A stretch of DNA of 64,000 nt, from NCBI GenBank assembly GCA_949948895.1, contig CATLHE010000004.1, forward strand, positions 62,001-126,000, read 5' to 3'. This stretch comes from an uncultured Christensenella sp. Lineage in GTDB: Bacteria > Bacillota > Clostridia > Christensenellales > Pumilibacteraceae. Numbering within the stretch: the stretch's first letter is position 1; each line of letters begins with the position of its first letter. The translations under genes and the position numbers were made by a program. This document shows positions 9,006-18,086 of this stretch, in pieces. The notes under the pieces were generated by a model, which was not told the DNA's origin, did not search any database, and saw only the letters and a program-made list of their open reading frames with translations.

Positions 9006-9274
9006 TACACCCTCTGCATTGCGTTGAACAGGTCTTCGTGCTGAACGTGAACGACAACGCCGAGCTTTTCGGTGGCTTTACATAGCCTGTCCGAAAGCGT
9101 GTCGGGCGGCACGTTCGCGTCCGTTGCGTCCACAAGCATGATCATGACAAAGTTGTCTTGCAAGATCGTTTGCGATATGTCTTCGATGTTGACTTTGAGT
9201 TTGGCAAGCTCCGCCGATACTGCGGCGATTATGCCCGTTTTGTCTTTGCCTATTACCGATACTACTGCTTTCAT
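9005..9274 (-). CDS. ACT-domain protein, UPF0237 family
   Basis: An 89-residue single ACT domain starting [20 protein letters not shown], the normal UPF0237 opening. ACT domains bind amino acids or similar ligands and regulate partners. The stop codon overlaps the start of the UPF0210 gene by one base, which suggests this is the sensor partner of that protein. There is no usable space for a leader: a TATAAT box ends 7 nt before the ATG, so the mRNA is probably leaderless (see findings). The ligand cannot be deduced. Confidence 0.9.
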   Translation of the reverse strand: MKAVVSVIGKDKTGIIAAVSAELAKLKVNIEDISQTILQDNFVMIMLVDATDANVPPDTLSDRLCKATEKLGVVVHVQHEDLFNAMQRV

Positions 9275-9281
9275 ACTCTCG

Positions 9282-9311
9282 ATTATACCATAACCGCCCG
9301 CGCTAAATCAA
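9282..9311 (-). promoter_or_regulatory. sigma-A promoter of the UPF0237-UPF0210 operon, predicted leaderless
   Basis: The minus strand reads TTGATT, an 18-nt spacer, then TATAAT. The usual start point, about 7 nt downstream of the -10 box, falls within 1-2 nt of the ATG at 9274. Confidence 0.7.
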
Positions 9312-9325
9312 GCCTTTCAAGCCAA

Positions 9326-9818
9326 CCAATCACAGATTGGATTTCTGTCGTGTATTTGCGTGATCGTTAATTTTACATTACACCCGAATAAAGGCGGTGC
9401 ATATTTTCTTTTGTCATTCCGAGCTTGCGAGGAATCTAGGCGAACCGCCGCATAGTTGTCGCGCAAAACCAACGATACCCCATAATGTCCCGCACTTATT
9501 CGGGTGCAATGCTATTCCCACACCAACGCCAACGCACGACATCCGTCCAACATTTGGTTGGCGGGCTTACGCCCTAGATCCTTCGGCTTCGCCTCAGGAT
9601 GACAAGTATCAATAACGGGATTTCAACTCAACGTCATTTTTGATTCAATGAGTTACATGTTGTTTTATGTCATTCCGAGCTTGCGAGGAATCCAGGCGAA
9701 CCGCCGCATAGTTGTCGCGCAAAACCAACGATACCCCATAATGTCCCGCACTTATTCGGGTGCTCCCAATAACAAATCACCAACGCCAACACACGACATC
9801 CGTCCAACATTTGGTTGG
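9326..9818. repeat. Hairpin-repeat cluster 3, with a near-identical 95-bp duplication
   Basis: From left: A plus (9326-9391, hairpin CCAATCACAGATTGG), B plus (9416-9435 with ATTCC/GGAAT stem), A minus (9496-9561), B minus (9578-9600), B plus (9673-9692), A minus (9752-9818). The stretches 9411-9508 and 9668-9764 are almost identical copies of one B-plus-A-end block. No gene is present; the track ORFs here are repeat translations. Confidence 0.85.
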
Positions 9819-9823
9819 CAAAC

Positions 9824-9851
9824 GACAAAGCCCGACGGATATCCGTCGGGC
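9824..9851 (-). terminator. Rho-independent terminator of the Ig-like lipoprotein gene
   Basis: A perfect 22-bp palindrome (GCCCGACGGAT/ATCCGTCGGGC) lies 38 nt after the stop codon and is followed on the minus strand by TTTGTCGTTT. An A-type repeat follows directly. Confidence 0.85.
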
Positions 9852-9888
9852 AATAAGTCTGTTTATCGTCAATTATAAGTATCGAATC

Positions 9889-11676
9889 TTACTCCGCCGC
9901 AGTGAACGAATTGAACACTATGGAAGCGATCGAACCGCTTGCATTGAGCGTAACGGTAACATTGTACGTACCCGCCGCCGTACATGTGGCATTTGCACCG
10001 GGTGTAAGCGTGATTGTCGTGACCGATGCATTGCAAGACATAACGTCGGAGTTGAACCATCCTGCTTGATCCATGGTGCCCGCAGGCGAGGTCTTAACAC
10101 CGAAGCCCGCGGCTCCGAGCACGATATCGGCAGTCGCCGTCAAGTGATCTTTGTCAAACGACGCCGTTCCGAACTTAATACCGGTCCACGTGGGATCACC
10201 GTTATCACCTGCGGGTCCCCAGCCGCCGTGGAATACTACGTCGTATTCCCAAGGGAATTCGACGGTCGCATCGCCCAAACGAGTGATCTCTACCGAATAC
10301 TCAGAATTCTCGGCATTATATTTAAGATCAATCTTATACTGACCGTCGGCTTTGATCGCGATGTTGCTTGTTCCGCCTACTTGCGAAGAAAGGTTGACGC
10401 CGGTTTCGGTGTCTTCTGCAGCGAGAGCGCTTGCGCCGATCTGACCGTTCCACTCTGCGCCTACGGTAAGGATCTGGAATTCCGCGCCGCTGTCGAGGTC
10501 TGCCGTGATCGAGTAATCGTCGCCCGTTTTCGTAAGCAATACGTTAGCGGGGACGTCCTCATGTTTTGCTATGGTATTAAAGCCGGTAAGAACAGGCGTT
10601 TTACCCGTGCCTACAAGATAGAGATCTTTTTCTACCGTGACTTCGCACGAAGCGGTCTTTTCAAAGCTGCCCATACCGTACGTTACGGTAACGGTAGCAG
10701 TGCCGGGCTTAAGCGCCGTGATCTTGCCGTCAACTACGCTGACTATCGCGGGCGCGGAAGACGTCCATTCCACGGCGTCCGTCGTGTTTGCGGGCGTGAC
10801 CGTCGCCGTAAGGGTTTCGGCTTCTCCTACGTGAAGAGCGGTCGTTTCCTTGTTGAGAACTACGGTCTCGGCATGGTTGCCCTCGCCTGCGTCAAGAACC
10901 TTGACGTGGCAGGTCGCGCTCTTGCCGTCGCATTCGACGGTGATGTCCGTCTCGCCTTTGGCGACTGCGGTAATGAGACCCTCGTCGCTTACCGTGGCAA
11001 CCGCCTCGTCGTCGGAATCGAAGTATATGGTATCTTTTTCATCCGCGTTCTCGGGATTGATCGTAACTTCGAGCTGGAACGTTTCCAGATAATCGAACTC
11101 GAGAACGATGGACGTTTTATTGAGCTCTACCGACTCTACGGGCACGGGAAGCGCCGCGACGTCGCCGACTTTTTCGCTCGCTATCGTGTTGCCTTCTTCT
11201 TCGTTGATGGTGAGCGTGATTTTGTACTCGCCGTTCGCTTCGATGCCGAAATTATGCTCGCCGGGATAACCGTCGCCGCTGTTTATGATAGCGTCTTCGT
11301 CGGAGTACAGCGTATTGTCGGCGTTGATCTGTCCGCTCCACGACTGACCGACTTTAACTACTTTAAACGTATCGATCGAATAAAGCTTGACCGTTACTTC
11401 GTATACGTTTTCGGTTTCGGTGTACTTGAATGCGAACGGTGCGAACACTTCCTTTTTGGTCGTTGCGTTTGCATTAAAGAAGTTCGGTTCGCCGTCTTCC
11501 GCCGCATTGTAGTCCGCGTACGCGAAATCGCCCGCAAGATAGTAATCGGACTGGTCGCCCGCTTTGGGTTTATTGTCCCCCCCCCCTTTGTTGCCGCAAG
11601 CCGCAAGACTGCCGCCGCAAAGTCCGAGAGCTACGCAAAGTCCGACTGCGATAACTGCCTTTTTCTTTCCCATCAT
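9889..11676 (-). CDS. Lipoprotein with two bacterial Ig-like (Big2) domains
   Basis: AGGAGG precedes the ATG at 11676 (MMGKKKAVIAV), giving 595 residues. A signal peptide ends in a lipobox LAAC near residue 27, so the protein is exported and lipid-anchored. A polyglycine linker follows. Two Big2-type domains lie near residues 165-250 (VESVELNKTSIVLEF to CHVKV) and 250-340 (VVLNKETTALHVGEAETLTATV to CEVTV). The flanking repeated modules (YYLAGDF..., LYLVGTG...) resemble SusE/SusF-like starch-binding modules, an inference from the ELYLVG and W.GQI patterns. A run of 10 G residues in the linker makes the gene a candidate for phase variation. Confidence 0.8.
   Translation of the reverse strand: MMGKKKAVIAVGLCVALGLCGGSLAACGNKGGGDNKPKAGDQSDYYLAGDFAYADYNAAEDGEPNFFNANATTKKEVFAPFAFKYTETENVYEVTVKLYSIDTFKVVKVGQSWSGQINADNTLYSDEDAIINSGDGYPGEHNFGIEANGEYKITLTINEEEGNTIASEKVGDVAALPVPVESVELNKTSIVLEFDYLETFQLEVTINPENADEKDTIYFDSDDEAVATVSDEGLITAVAKGETDITVECDGKSATCHVKVLDAGEGNHAETVVLNKETTALHVGEAETLTATVTPANTTDAVEWTSSAPAIVSVVDGKITALKPGTATVTVTYGMGSFEKTASCEVTVEKDLYLVGTGKTPVLTGFNTIAKHEDVPANVLLTKTGDDYSITADLDSGAEFQILTVGAEWNGQIGASALAAEDTETGVNLSSQVGGTSNIAIKADGQYKIDLKYNAENSEYSVEITRLGDATVEFPWEYDVVFHGGWGPAGDNGDPTWTGIKFGTASFDKDHLTATADIVLGAAGFGVKTSPAGTMDQAGWFNSDVMSCNASVTTITLTPGANATCTAAGTYNVTVTLNASGSIASIVFNSFTAAE
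11577..11586 (-). repeat. 10-G homopolymer within the lipoprotein gene
   Basis: Ten consecutive G on the coding strand encode the GGG of NKGGGDNK, just after the lipobox. Slippage by one base would truncate the protein shortly after its lipid anchor. Confidence 0.9.
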
Positions 11677-11728
11677 TTTGCCTCCTAGCAAAAATTTTAC
11701 ATTGTAAGATTTTTCTTACGTCGTTTTG

Positions 11729-11757
11729 ATTATACACCGCTTTAAAAACTTTGTCAA
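11729..11757 (-). promoter_or_regulatory. sigma-A promoter of the Ig-like lipoprotein gene
   Basis: TTGACA, 17 nt, TATAAT on the minus strand, about 53 nt upstream of the ATG at 11676. The leader holds a short GTAAGA/TCTTAC hairpin (11704-11719). Confidence 0.85.
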
Positions 11758-11821
11758 CACGATTTTTCAAAATAATCCAAAACTTTCGCTTGTTTATGTC
11801 GTTTTGCAATATGTATCGCTC

Positions 11822-12432
11822 TTATTCAGGTGTAACAAATAATCAGCTTATATGTCAATACACGACAAAAATCCAAGCTATGCTTGGCGGAGCGCAAGGG
11901 TCTGCGCTCCCTACGAATGGGTGACAAGCGATATTGAGTGCAACTGTTGATACAGAATATCCCGCGCATTTTAACCTGTCATCCTGAGGCGAAGCCGAAG
12001 GATCTAGGGCGTAAGCCCGCACCAATCACAGGTTGGATTTATGTCGTGTATTTGCAAAGAGATTTATTTTACGATACACCCGAAAAAGTGCGGGGCATGA
12101 GGTGGGGTATCGTTTGTTTGGCATGACAGCAATGCGGCGGTTCTCCTAGATTCTTCGCTTCGCTCAGAATGACAAGCCAAAGGCTTGGCGATTGTCGTGT
12201 GTGAGCGTGAATAATTGGTTTTGCTCTGCACCCGAATAAAAGCAAAGTGTTTATGGGTTGTTGTTTGTTTGGCGTGACAGCTTTGCGGCGGTTCTCCTAG
12301 ATTCTTCGCCTGCGGCTCAGAATGACAATAAATGATATGCTCCGCTCTTATTCGGGTGATACGTACAACAAATCACCAATGCCGACACACGACAAAAATC
12401 CAATCTGAGATTGGCGTCCAACATTTGGTTGG
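11822..12432. repeat. Hairpin-repeat cluster 4 (five A-type, one C, three B units)
   Basis: The 740-bp gap between the lipoprotein gene and sbcC holds only repeats. From left: A minus (11822-11887), C (11889-11910), B plus (11981-12003 with GGGC/GCCC second hairpin), A plus (12022-12087), B minus (12150-12170), A plus with a CAAGCC/GGCTTG stem (12173-12239), B minus (12301-12323), A minus with two hairpins (12348-12432). The last hairpin touches the TAG stop of sbcC. Confidence 0.85.
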
Positions 12433-15216
12433 CTAGTACTTGATTCGACTACCCGTCGTATCCGTCGCCTCCATCACCTCGACGCACGACGGCATGCGCT
12501 CAATGAGCGCGGACGAGTGCGAGATAACGCCGACGAGACATGACGACGCCAAGCTTTCGAGCGCGGCGTACACCGTATCGATAAGCTCGTCGTCGAGCGT
12601 GCCGAACCCCTCGTCCAAAAAGAAGAACGCGTTGTCGCCGCCCGAAACCGAGCGCGCTATCGCTATCGCCACGGCGAGCGACGCCAAAAACATCTCCCCG
12701 CCCGACAGCGTGTCCGTTTTTCGCGCCTTGCCGTCGTTTAAGAAGTCGGACACCACAAACCCGCCGTCGCGGTCGTAACGCATGGTATACTTGCCGCCCG
12801 AAAGCTCTGCGAGTATACCGCTCGCCGCCGCCGTAAAGTCCTCTATGTATTCCGCGGCGACAAAATCGAGCATCTTCTTGCTCTTGGTTATCTCCGCTAT
12901 TTCCTTATATATATTATACGTCTTGATCGCGCCGTCCATTTGGCTGTCGAGCGACTTTCTCTGTTTGACTTTCTCTTCGAGCACGGCGAACTCGGTCTCC
13001 GCCCGCGCCTTTTCGGTAGCGAGCGCCGCCGCCTTGTCCCGCAACCGCTCCAAGTCCTCTTTTGCCGCAACGTACGCGCCTTCGTCAAACTCGGGCGCTT
13101 CCGACGGACAGGCGCGCCGCGCCGCCTCCAAACCCTCTTCCGCTGCTTTGAGCGTAGCCTCCGCCGCCGCGACGGCAAGCCCCAGATCCTTGCGCTTTTG
13201 CTCCCTGGCACCGGCGAGCTTTTCTATATCGCTCTGTTTTTGCTTTACCGCGCCGAGCTCGCCCGCCGCTTTGCCCCTGTACTCGCCAAGCCGCAAGGCT
13301 AGCTCCGCCGCGCGCGCCGAGCTCTGATCCGCCGCGGTCTCTGCCGCCGCCTTTTCCGCCGCCGCCTTTTCCGCCGCGGGCAACAGACTTTTCTCGGCGT
13401 CTTTCGATCTTTCGTAAGCCGCCGCCAGCTTTTCCGCTCGCGCCAATGCGTCGAGCACGCTCTCGTGCGTCCGCTCTTCCACGCCCGTTTGTTCGAGCGC
13501 TTTTGCCGCCGCGTCCTGCTCCGCCTGAGCCGATTTTACCGCCGCGTCGTACTGCTCGTATTTGAGCTTGGCGTTGTCGGTGAGCTTTTCGAACGTCGTG
13601 TATTTCTTGTCCGCGTCGCGCTTTGCCGCGAGCGCTTCGTCGAGCTCGACCTTTCTCGCCTCGACGTCGCCCGCCGCGCACGCGCCGCCGCGGTACTCGC
13701 CGCCGCACACCGGACACCTGTCGCCCGCGTGCAGCTCCGCCGCGACCGCCGCCGCATACGAATCGACCCGCGCTTTCGTGAGCGCCGCTTCCGCCTTTTC
13801 CGCAGTCGCCGCCGCCTCAGTCGCTTCGCTTTTTGCCGCTTCCAGCTCTTTGCCGAGTCGCTCTATCTTGTCCAGCTCCTCGCCCGCATGCTTCATCGCT
13901 TCCTCGCGCTCCGCATCGGCTTTTGCCGCCGCGCGCTTTACTTCGTTGTATTTATCAAGCTCGGTGCGAAGCGCATAGTACACAGCGTTTATCTCTGACG
14001 CCGCCGCTGTCTCGCGTCCGTCGTCATTCACGACGCGCGCCAAGCGCGCAAGAGCTTCCGTCGTGCGCTCCGCCTTCTCCGCCGCCGTCTTTGCGTCGCA
14101 CAGCGCCGCGCGCAGCTTTTGCCCGTCCGCATCCGCCGTCTCGCGCTTTGCATTCAGTTCGCCGCGAATCTTTTCGAGCGCGCCGCGCTTACGCTCCGCC
14201 GCCGCGCGCTTATCCAAAGCGTCCTTTTCCGCCGCTTCGCACTCGCGGTCGCGCTCGACGAGCACGCTCAGCTCGTTTATCCTCGCGCGGATCTCTTCGA
14301 GCTCGCCGTTATAGTCGGGGACCTGTTCCGCCTCGAAGTCGGTCAACGCCCTGTCCGCCTCGGCTTTTTGGGCTTTGGCGCGTTCCGCGCGCTCCGCGCT
14401 CTCGGCTACCGCGCGCTGTTTTTCGAGCGCGCTCTTGTACGCGTCGCGAACCTTGCCCATTTCCTCGAACTCGTCGCGCTTTCTTTGTATCTCGCGCTCG
14501 CCCGCCGCCGCCTTGGCTTTGAGCGACGCGATCTCGCTCTTTTTGGTCTGTACTTCCGCATCGGTCACATTGCCGAGCGTTTCTATACTTTTCTGTATCG
14601 CCGCCGCGTCCGCGTCCGCCGCTTTCATGCGGTCGTTGGCGCGCGAATACACCTCGCCGAACCGCGTCAGCGAGAATATCTTGCCCACCACTTCCGTCTG
14701 CTTGGCGGGCGTGAGTTTCAAGAACTCGGCATACTCGCCCTGTTCCAAAAGATATACGTTTTTGAACTCCGACGCGGCGAGCCCGACTATCTCCTCGATA
14801 GCCGCCGTCGCTTCCTCGCCCTTTGCTATCGGCGCGCCCGCTTTGTACAGCGTGCACTCGCTGACCGCCGAGCGCTTGATCAACGCGTCCCGTTCGACTG
14901 CGTTTTCTTTATCGGACTTGTCCGCTTTTTCGCCGCGGCATTTGATGGTGCGCTCGACGCGATACACTTCGCCGTTTGCCGAAAAATCGAACGTTACGCT
15001 CGCACTGCTGCGCGACAGGTTGACCACGTCGGCGAGATTGCCCTTGCCGCTCTTGCCGTACAGCGCGAGCATGATGCTGTCGAATATAGTCGTCTTGCCC
15101 GCGCCCGTCTTGCCGCAAATACAAAACAGATTGACGCGTCCGACTGCGTCAAAGTCGAGTTCCTGCGCGTCCGTGAACGAATTGACGCCCTCTATCACAA
15201 GCCGTATCGGTCTCAT
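12433..15216 (-). CDS. sbcC: SbcC, ATPase subunit of the SbcCD nuclease
   Basis: SbcC is an SMC/Rad50-like ATPase that tethers DNA and drives SbcD to cut hairpins and blocked ends. The 927-residue protein has Walker A CGKTGAGKTTIFDSI near residue 36, a Q-loop region (YLLEQGEYAEFLK), two long coiled coils rich in Ala/Glu/Lys, a zinc hook CPVC near residue 500, the signature LSGGEMF, and Walker B FFLDEGFGTLDD. Length is at the short end for the family. It follows sbcD after 62 nt in the same operon. A nuclease against hairpin DNA is interesting in a genome this rich in palindromic repeats. The C-terminus ends RIKY and the TAG stop abuts a repeat hairpin. Confidence 0.95.
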   Translation of the reverse strand: MRPIRLVIEGVNSFTDAQELDFDAVGRVNLFCICGKTGAGKTTIFDSIMLALYGKSGKGNLADVVNLSRSSASVTFDFSANGEVYRVERTIKCRGEKADKSDKENAVERDALIKRSAVSECTLYKAGAPIAKGEEATAAIEEIVGLAASEFKNVYLLEQGEYAEFLKLTPAKQTEVVGKIFSLTRFGEVYSRANDRMKAADADAAAIQKSIETLGNVTDAEVQTKKSEIASLKAKAAAGEREIQRKRDEFEEMGKVRDAYKSALEKQRAVAESAERAERAKAQKAEADRALTDFEAEQVPDYNGELEEIRARINELSVLVERDRECEAAEKDALDKRAAAERKRGALEKIRGELNAKRETADADGQKLRAALCDAKTAAEKAERTTEALARLARVVNDDGRETAAASEINAVYYALRTELDKYNEVKRAAAKADAEREEAMKHAGEELDKIERLGKELEAAKSEATEAAATAEKAEAALTKARVDSYAAAVAAELHAGDRCPVCGGEYRGGACAAGDVEARKVELDEALAAKRDADKKYTTFEKLTDNAKLKYEQYDAAVKSAQAEQDAAAKALEQTGVEERTHESVLDALARAEKLAAAYERSKDAEKSLLPAAEKAAAEKAAAETAADQSSARAAELALRLGEYRGKAAGELGAVKQKQSDIEKLAGAREQKRKDLGLAVAAAEATLKAAEEGLEAARRACPSEAPEFDEGAYVAAKEDLERLRDKAAALATEKARAETEFAVLEEKVKQRKSLDSQMDGAIKTYNIYKEIAEITKSKKMLDFVAAEYIEDFTAAASGILAELSGGKYTMRYDRDGGFVVSDFLNDGKARKTDTLSGGEMFLASLAVAIAIARSVSGGDNAFFFLDEGFGTLDDELIDTVYAALESLASSCLVGVISHSSALIERMPSCVEVMEATDTTGSRIKY

Positions 15217-15278
15217 TTTTTGTCTCCCATAAATCCATGATCGTCTATTCCCGCGGTTGTCCGAAAAGCGCAGACCTG

Positions 15279-16499
15279 TCAGTGCTCCATGTTTTCGCCG
15301 CTGATAATTTCGTGCATAATTTCGCTAAACGCCGCCTTTACTTCCGGCTTGGGCTTGCGGTCGTAGCGGCTTTCGTAGTACGCTTCGAATATCTCGTCGT
15401 CCGACAAATGCGCGCGACGCGTTTTGACCGTATCGCCGCGCACCGTCGCGGTTATGACGAGATCGTTGTACGCGGGATGAGATTTAATTTCCGACGCTTC
15501 TTTTTTGCCGAGCGGCTCGCCGCAGTAGCGCAGCCGCACGTAGTCGTGCTTATAAAGCTCGAGTTTTGCCATGCACTCGTCGTAGTTGTCGGCGTCCGTT
15601 TCGGTCAGTTTCTTGCCCGACGACAGCGGGATCTCCGTGATCTTGCGCGTTTTGGTGTCGACGAGCGTCACCGATTTGTTCCGCGTTTCGTCGTACGCGT
15701 ACTGCAACGGCGAACCGCAATAAACGGCGAGCGGCGTCTTTGTGACCGTATAGCGTTTATGCACGTGCCCAAGCGCGACGTAGTCGGCGGTCTCGGGCAG
15801 AACGGACGCGGGCAATGCCAAAAGTCCGCCCAAGGTATCCGCTTTTTCGTCCTTAGTCAAAAACAAATGCGTGCACAGCATGTTGTACTCGCCGTCGTTA
15901 AAAAAGCCGCACGCCGAAGCGAGCGTGTTTTTCACGCGCTCGACGTACGGGATATTATAGTCCTGCTCGCTCCACCTTGAAAGCCGCGATTCCGACGGGT
16001 ACGGCACGAGCGCGATATTGACGCGCTCTTCGCCTTTGACGACCGTCACGCCGCCCTGCCTTCCGACGAGCTTTATGCGCTGTTTTGAAAGATAGTCCGC
16101 CGCCGCCGCGACCTCGAAAAGCGACGCGGGCGGTACGGGCTCGTCCAAGATCTCCGAGCCGAGCGCGGTATAGTCGAGCTCGCCCGCGAGGACTATGCCC
16201 TGAAGATCGGCGAGCGGTTTCGCCGCGCACAGCCTGCGCTCATCGTCGTGATTGCCGGCAAGCGCGATGACGGCGCGACCGCGCTCCGCAAAAGTGAGCA
16301 TGGCGCGGTAAAACACGCGCTCGGCTTCGGACGGCGGGACCGTAGCGTCGAACACGTCGCCGGCTATGAGTATGACGTCGGCGTTTTCCCTGTCGGCAAT
16401 GCCCGCTATCTCTTTGATAACGTCGCACTGCTCTTCGATCCGCAACGCTTTCCCGAGCCGCTTGCCCAAGTGCAAGTCGGCGGTATGTATTATCTTCAT
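15279..16499 (-). CDS. sbcD: SbcD, nuclease subunit of SbcCD
   Basis: SbcD is the Mre11-like metallophosphoesterase nuclease. The 406-residue protein shows the phosphoesterase series: MKIIHTADLHLG at the start, ILIAGDVFD near residue 45, ALAGNHDD near residue 98, and YVALGHVHKR near residue 245, giving the two-metal (Mn) site. The C-terminal capping domain follows. AAGGA precedes the ATG by 9 nt. It is first in the sbcD-sbcC operon and is transcribed divergently from the dnaD-like gene; the 157-bp gap between the two starts holds the promoters. Confidence 0.96.
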   Translation of the reverse strand: MKIIHTADLHLGKRLGKALRIEEQCDVIKEIAGIADRENADVILIAGDVFDATVPPSEAERVFYRAMLTFAERGRAVIALAGNHDDERRLCAAKPLADLQGIVLAGELDYTALGSEILDEPVPPASLFEVAAAADYLSKQRIKLVGRQGGVTVVKGEERVNIALVPYPSESRLSRWSEQDYNIPYVERVKNTLASACGFFNDGEYNMLCTHLFLTKDEKADTLGGLLALPASVLPETADYVALGHVHKRYTVTKTPLAVYCGSPLQYAYDETRNKSVTLVDTKTRKITEIPLSSGKKLTETDADNYDECMAKLELYKHDYVRLRYCGEPLGKKEASEIKSHPAYNDLVITATVRGDTVKTRRAHLSDDEIFEAYYESRYDRKPKPEVKAAFSEIMHEIISGENMEH

Positions 16500-16539
16500 G
16501 CTACTCTGTCCTTTGAATGCGCTTTTTCATTTCAAACAC

Positions 16540-16568
16540 TTGAAAAAATAAGTGCTACGTGATATATT
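16540..16568 (+). promoter_or_regulatory. Putative promoter of the dnaD-dnaC operon
   Basis: TTGAAA, 17 nt, TATATT (or TATTAT shifted 2 nt) lies about 90 nt upstream of the dnaD-like start. The match is good but not perfect. Confidence 0.5.
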
Positions 16569-16656
16569 ATAGTACAAGCTCGATAAATTTTCAAGCTAAT
16601 TTGGCAATCGGCGGGCTATATTAAGCAATTACGTATTGCCGATACAGAGGAAACAG

Positions 16657-18072
16657 ATGTTCAAGCTCTCGCCCGAAGCGGCGCTCGACGGCTCGGTCAC
16701 CGTCGAAAACAAGTTCATAGTCGAGTATATGCCGTACGCGGACGGCGACTACGTAAAGGTGTATCTTTACGGGCTGTCGCTTGCCGCGAGAAAAGCCGAT
16801 CCCGACGATACTCTCGCTCGGCTCGCAAGGCGCTTGGGGCTTGACTCCGCGACCGTGGACGCGGCTATCGAGTATTGGACGGAGCGCGGGCTTATGGCTA
16901 GGCTTGGCGACGACGTTACATACTACCCGCCGAGCGCGTCGCGCATCAAAATAAAAAACTACGACGTGGACAAGTACGCCGAGTTCAATCGCATGACGCA
17001 GTCGTACATAGACGCGCGGCAGATAACGCCCAACGAGTACAACGAGTACTATGCACTCATGGAAAAGTACGAGCTCGAATGGCAGGCAATGGCGGTGATA
17101 GTCAATTACTGCGTCAAGCTCAAAGGCGGGAACGTTTCGCGGCAGTATATCCTCGCCGTAGCGCGCAATCTCGCCGAGGACGGCTACCGCACTTTCGACG
17201 GCGTTACCGAACGGCTCGAAGAGTACGGCGTGTATTATAACGATATTTGCGAGATACTTTCCGCCATGGGCAAGAAACGCCCCGACCACGAGGCGATAGG
17301 CGTTTACAAAAAATGGCTCAAAGAATACAAGTTCGATAAGTCGGTCATAGCGTTTGTCGCGGGCACTATCAAGCACGGCGGTATAGCGTCGCTCGACGCC
17401 AAGCTGACGGGCTACAAAGACCTCGGGCTTTTCACGTGCGAGCGCATAACGGAATACGAGACGGAGCGTAAAGCGCTTCTCACGCTCGCCAAAAACGTCA
17501 ATCGCGCGCTCGGCGTGTACTACGAAAACGTAGAGCCCGAGATATCGCTTTACATAAAGCCGTGGCTCGCGCTCGGGTTCGACGACAAAGCGATACTAGC
17601 GCTCGCCGATCACTGCATGAAAAACAATCTCAAAACGCTGTCCGATCTCGACGCGGTAGTGCGCGAGTTTTTTGCCGCCGCCGTCGTTACCGAGTCGGAT
17701 ATCCGCGCGCGCATAGACGGCGAAACGCGCTCGGATGCGGAGATAGAACGGCTCATGCAGGAGCTCGGTTTGATCGGCGCGGTCAAGTCGACTTACCGCG
17801 CGTACTATTCGGTCTGGGCGTACAAGTACGCATTGCCCGCCGACGTTATATTTTTGGCCGCGGAAAAAGCCAAGGGCACTGCCAGCCCGTTCGCGTACAT
17901 GAACAGGATTCTCGTCGCGTGGCACGCCGCGGGCGTCAAGACCGTAGACGACGCCAAAGCGCAGTCTTCGGCAATCGCGGAGGTCGCGGCGACGGCGGGC
18001 GGCAAAGACCGCGCGGCAGTTACGGAACGGTACTCGGCGGAAGAGCTCGACGCGATTTTCAACGACGACTAA
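16657..18072 (+). CDS. DnaD-domain replication initiation protein
   Basis: DnaD/DnaB-type proteins of Firmicutes remodel origin DNA and recruit the helicase loader. The ATG at 16657 with GAGG 7 nt upstream is preferred to the TTG at 16636, giving 471 residues. The N-terminal 90 residues form a winged-helix-like part (LARLARRLGLDSATVDAAIEYW). A DnaD-like helical domain follows near residues 110-185 (YNEYYALMEKYELEWQAMAVIVNYC), and a second appears near residues 345-425, ending with FAYMNRILVAWHAAGVKT, which matches the YxxxIL.W...G.KT motif of the DnaD family. It lies 14 nt before the DnaC/DnaI-like gene, so the two are translated together. Confidence 0.85.
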   Translation: MFKLSPEAALDGSVTVENKFIVEYMPYADGDYVKVYLYGLSLAARKADPDDTLARLARRLGLDSATVDAAIEYWTERGLMARLGDDVTYYPPSASRIKIKNYDVDKYAEFNRMTQSYIDARQITPNEYNEYYALMEKYELEWQAMAVIVNYCVKLKGGNVSRQYILAVARNLAEDGYRTFDGVTERLEEYGVYYNDICEILSAMGKKRPDHEAIGVYKKWLKEYKFDKSVIAFVAGTIKHGGIASLDAKLTGYKDLGLFTCERITEYETERKALLTLAKNVNRALGVYYENVEPEISLYIKPWLALGFDDKAILALADHCMKNNLKTLSDLDAVVREFFAAAVVTESDIRARIDGETRSDAEIERLMQELGLIGAVKSTYRAYYSVWAYKYALPADVIFLAAEKAKGTASPFAYMNRILVAWHAAGVKTVDDAKAQSSAIAEVAATAGGKDRAAVTERYSAEELDAIFNDD

Positions 18073-18086
18073 GGGGGCGAGGCGCA

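Noticed and set aside
9326-9851. attC-type integron cassette array
   Set aside because: Hairpins resemble folded sites in principle, but no integrase, no cassette ORFs between them and no RYYYAAC/GTTRRRY boxes are present.
13085-14522. Long ORFs on both strands inside sbcC (arginine- or alanine-rich)
   Set aside because: They are frame shadows of the Ala/Glu/Lys-rich SbcC coiled coil; the SbcC frame carries all motifs.
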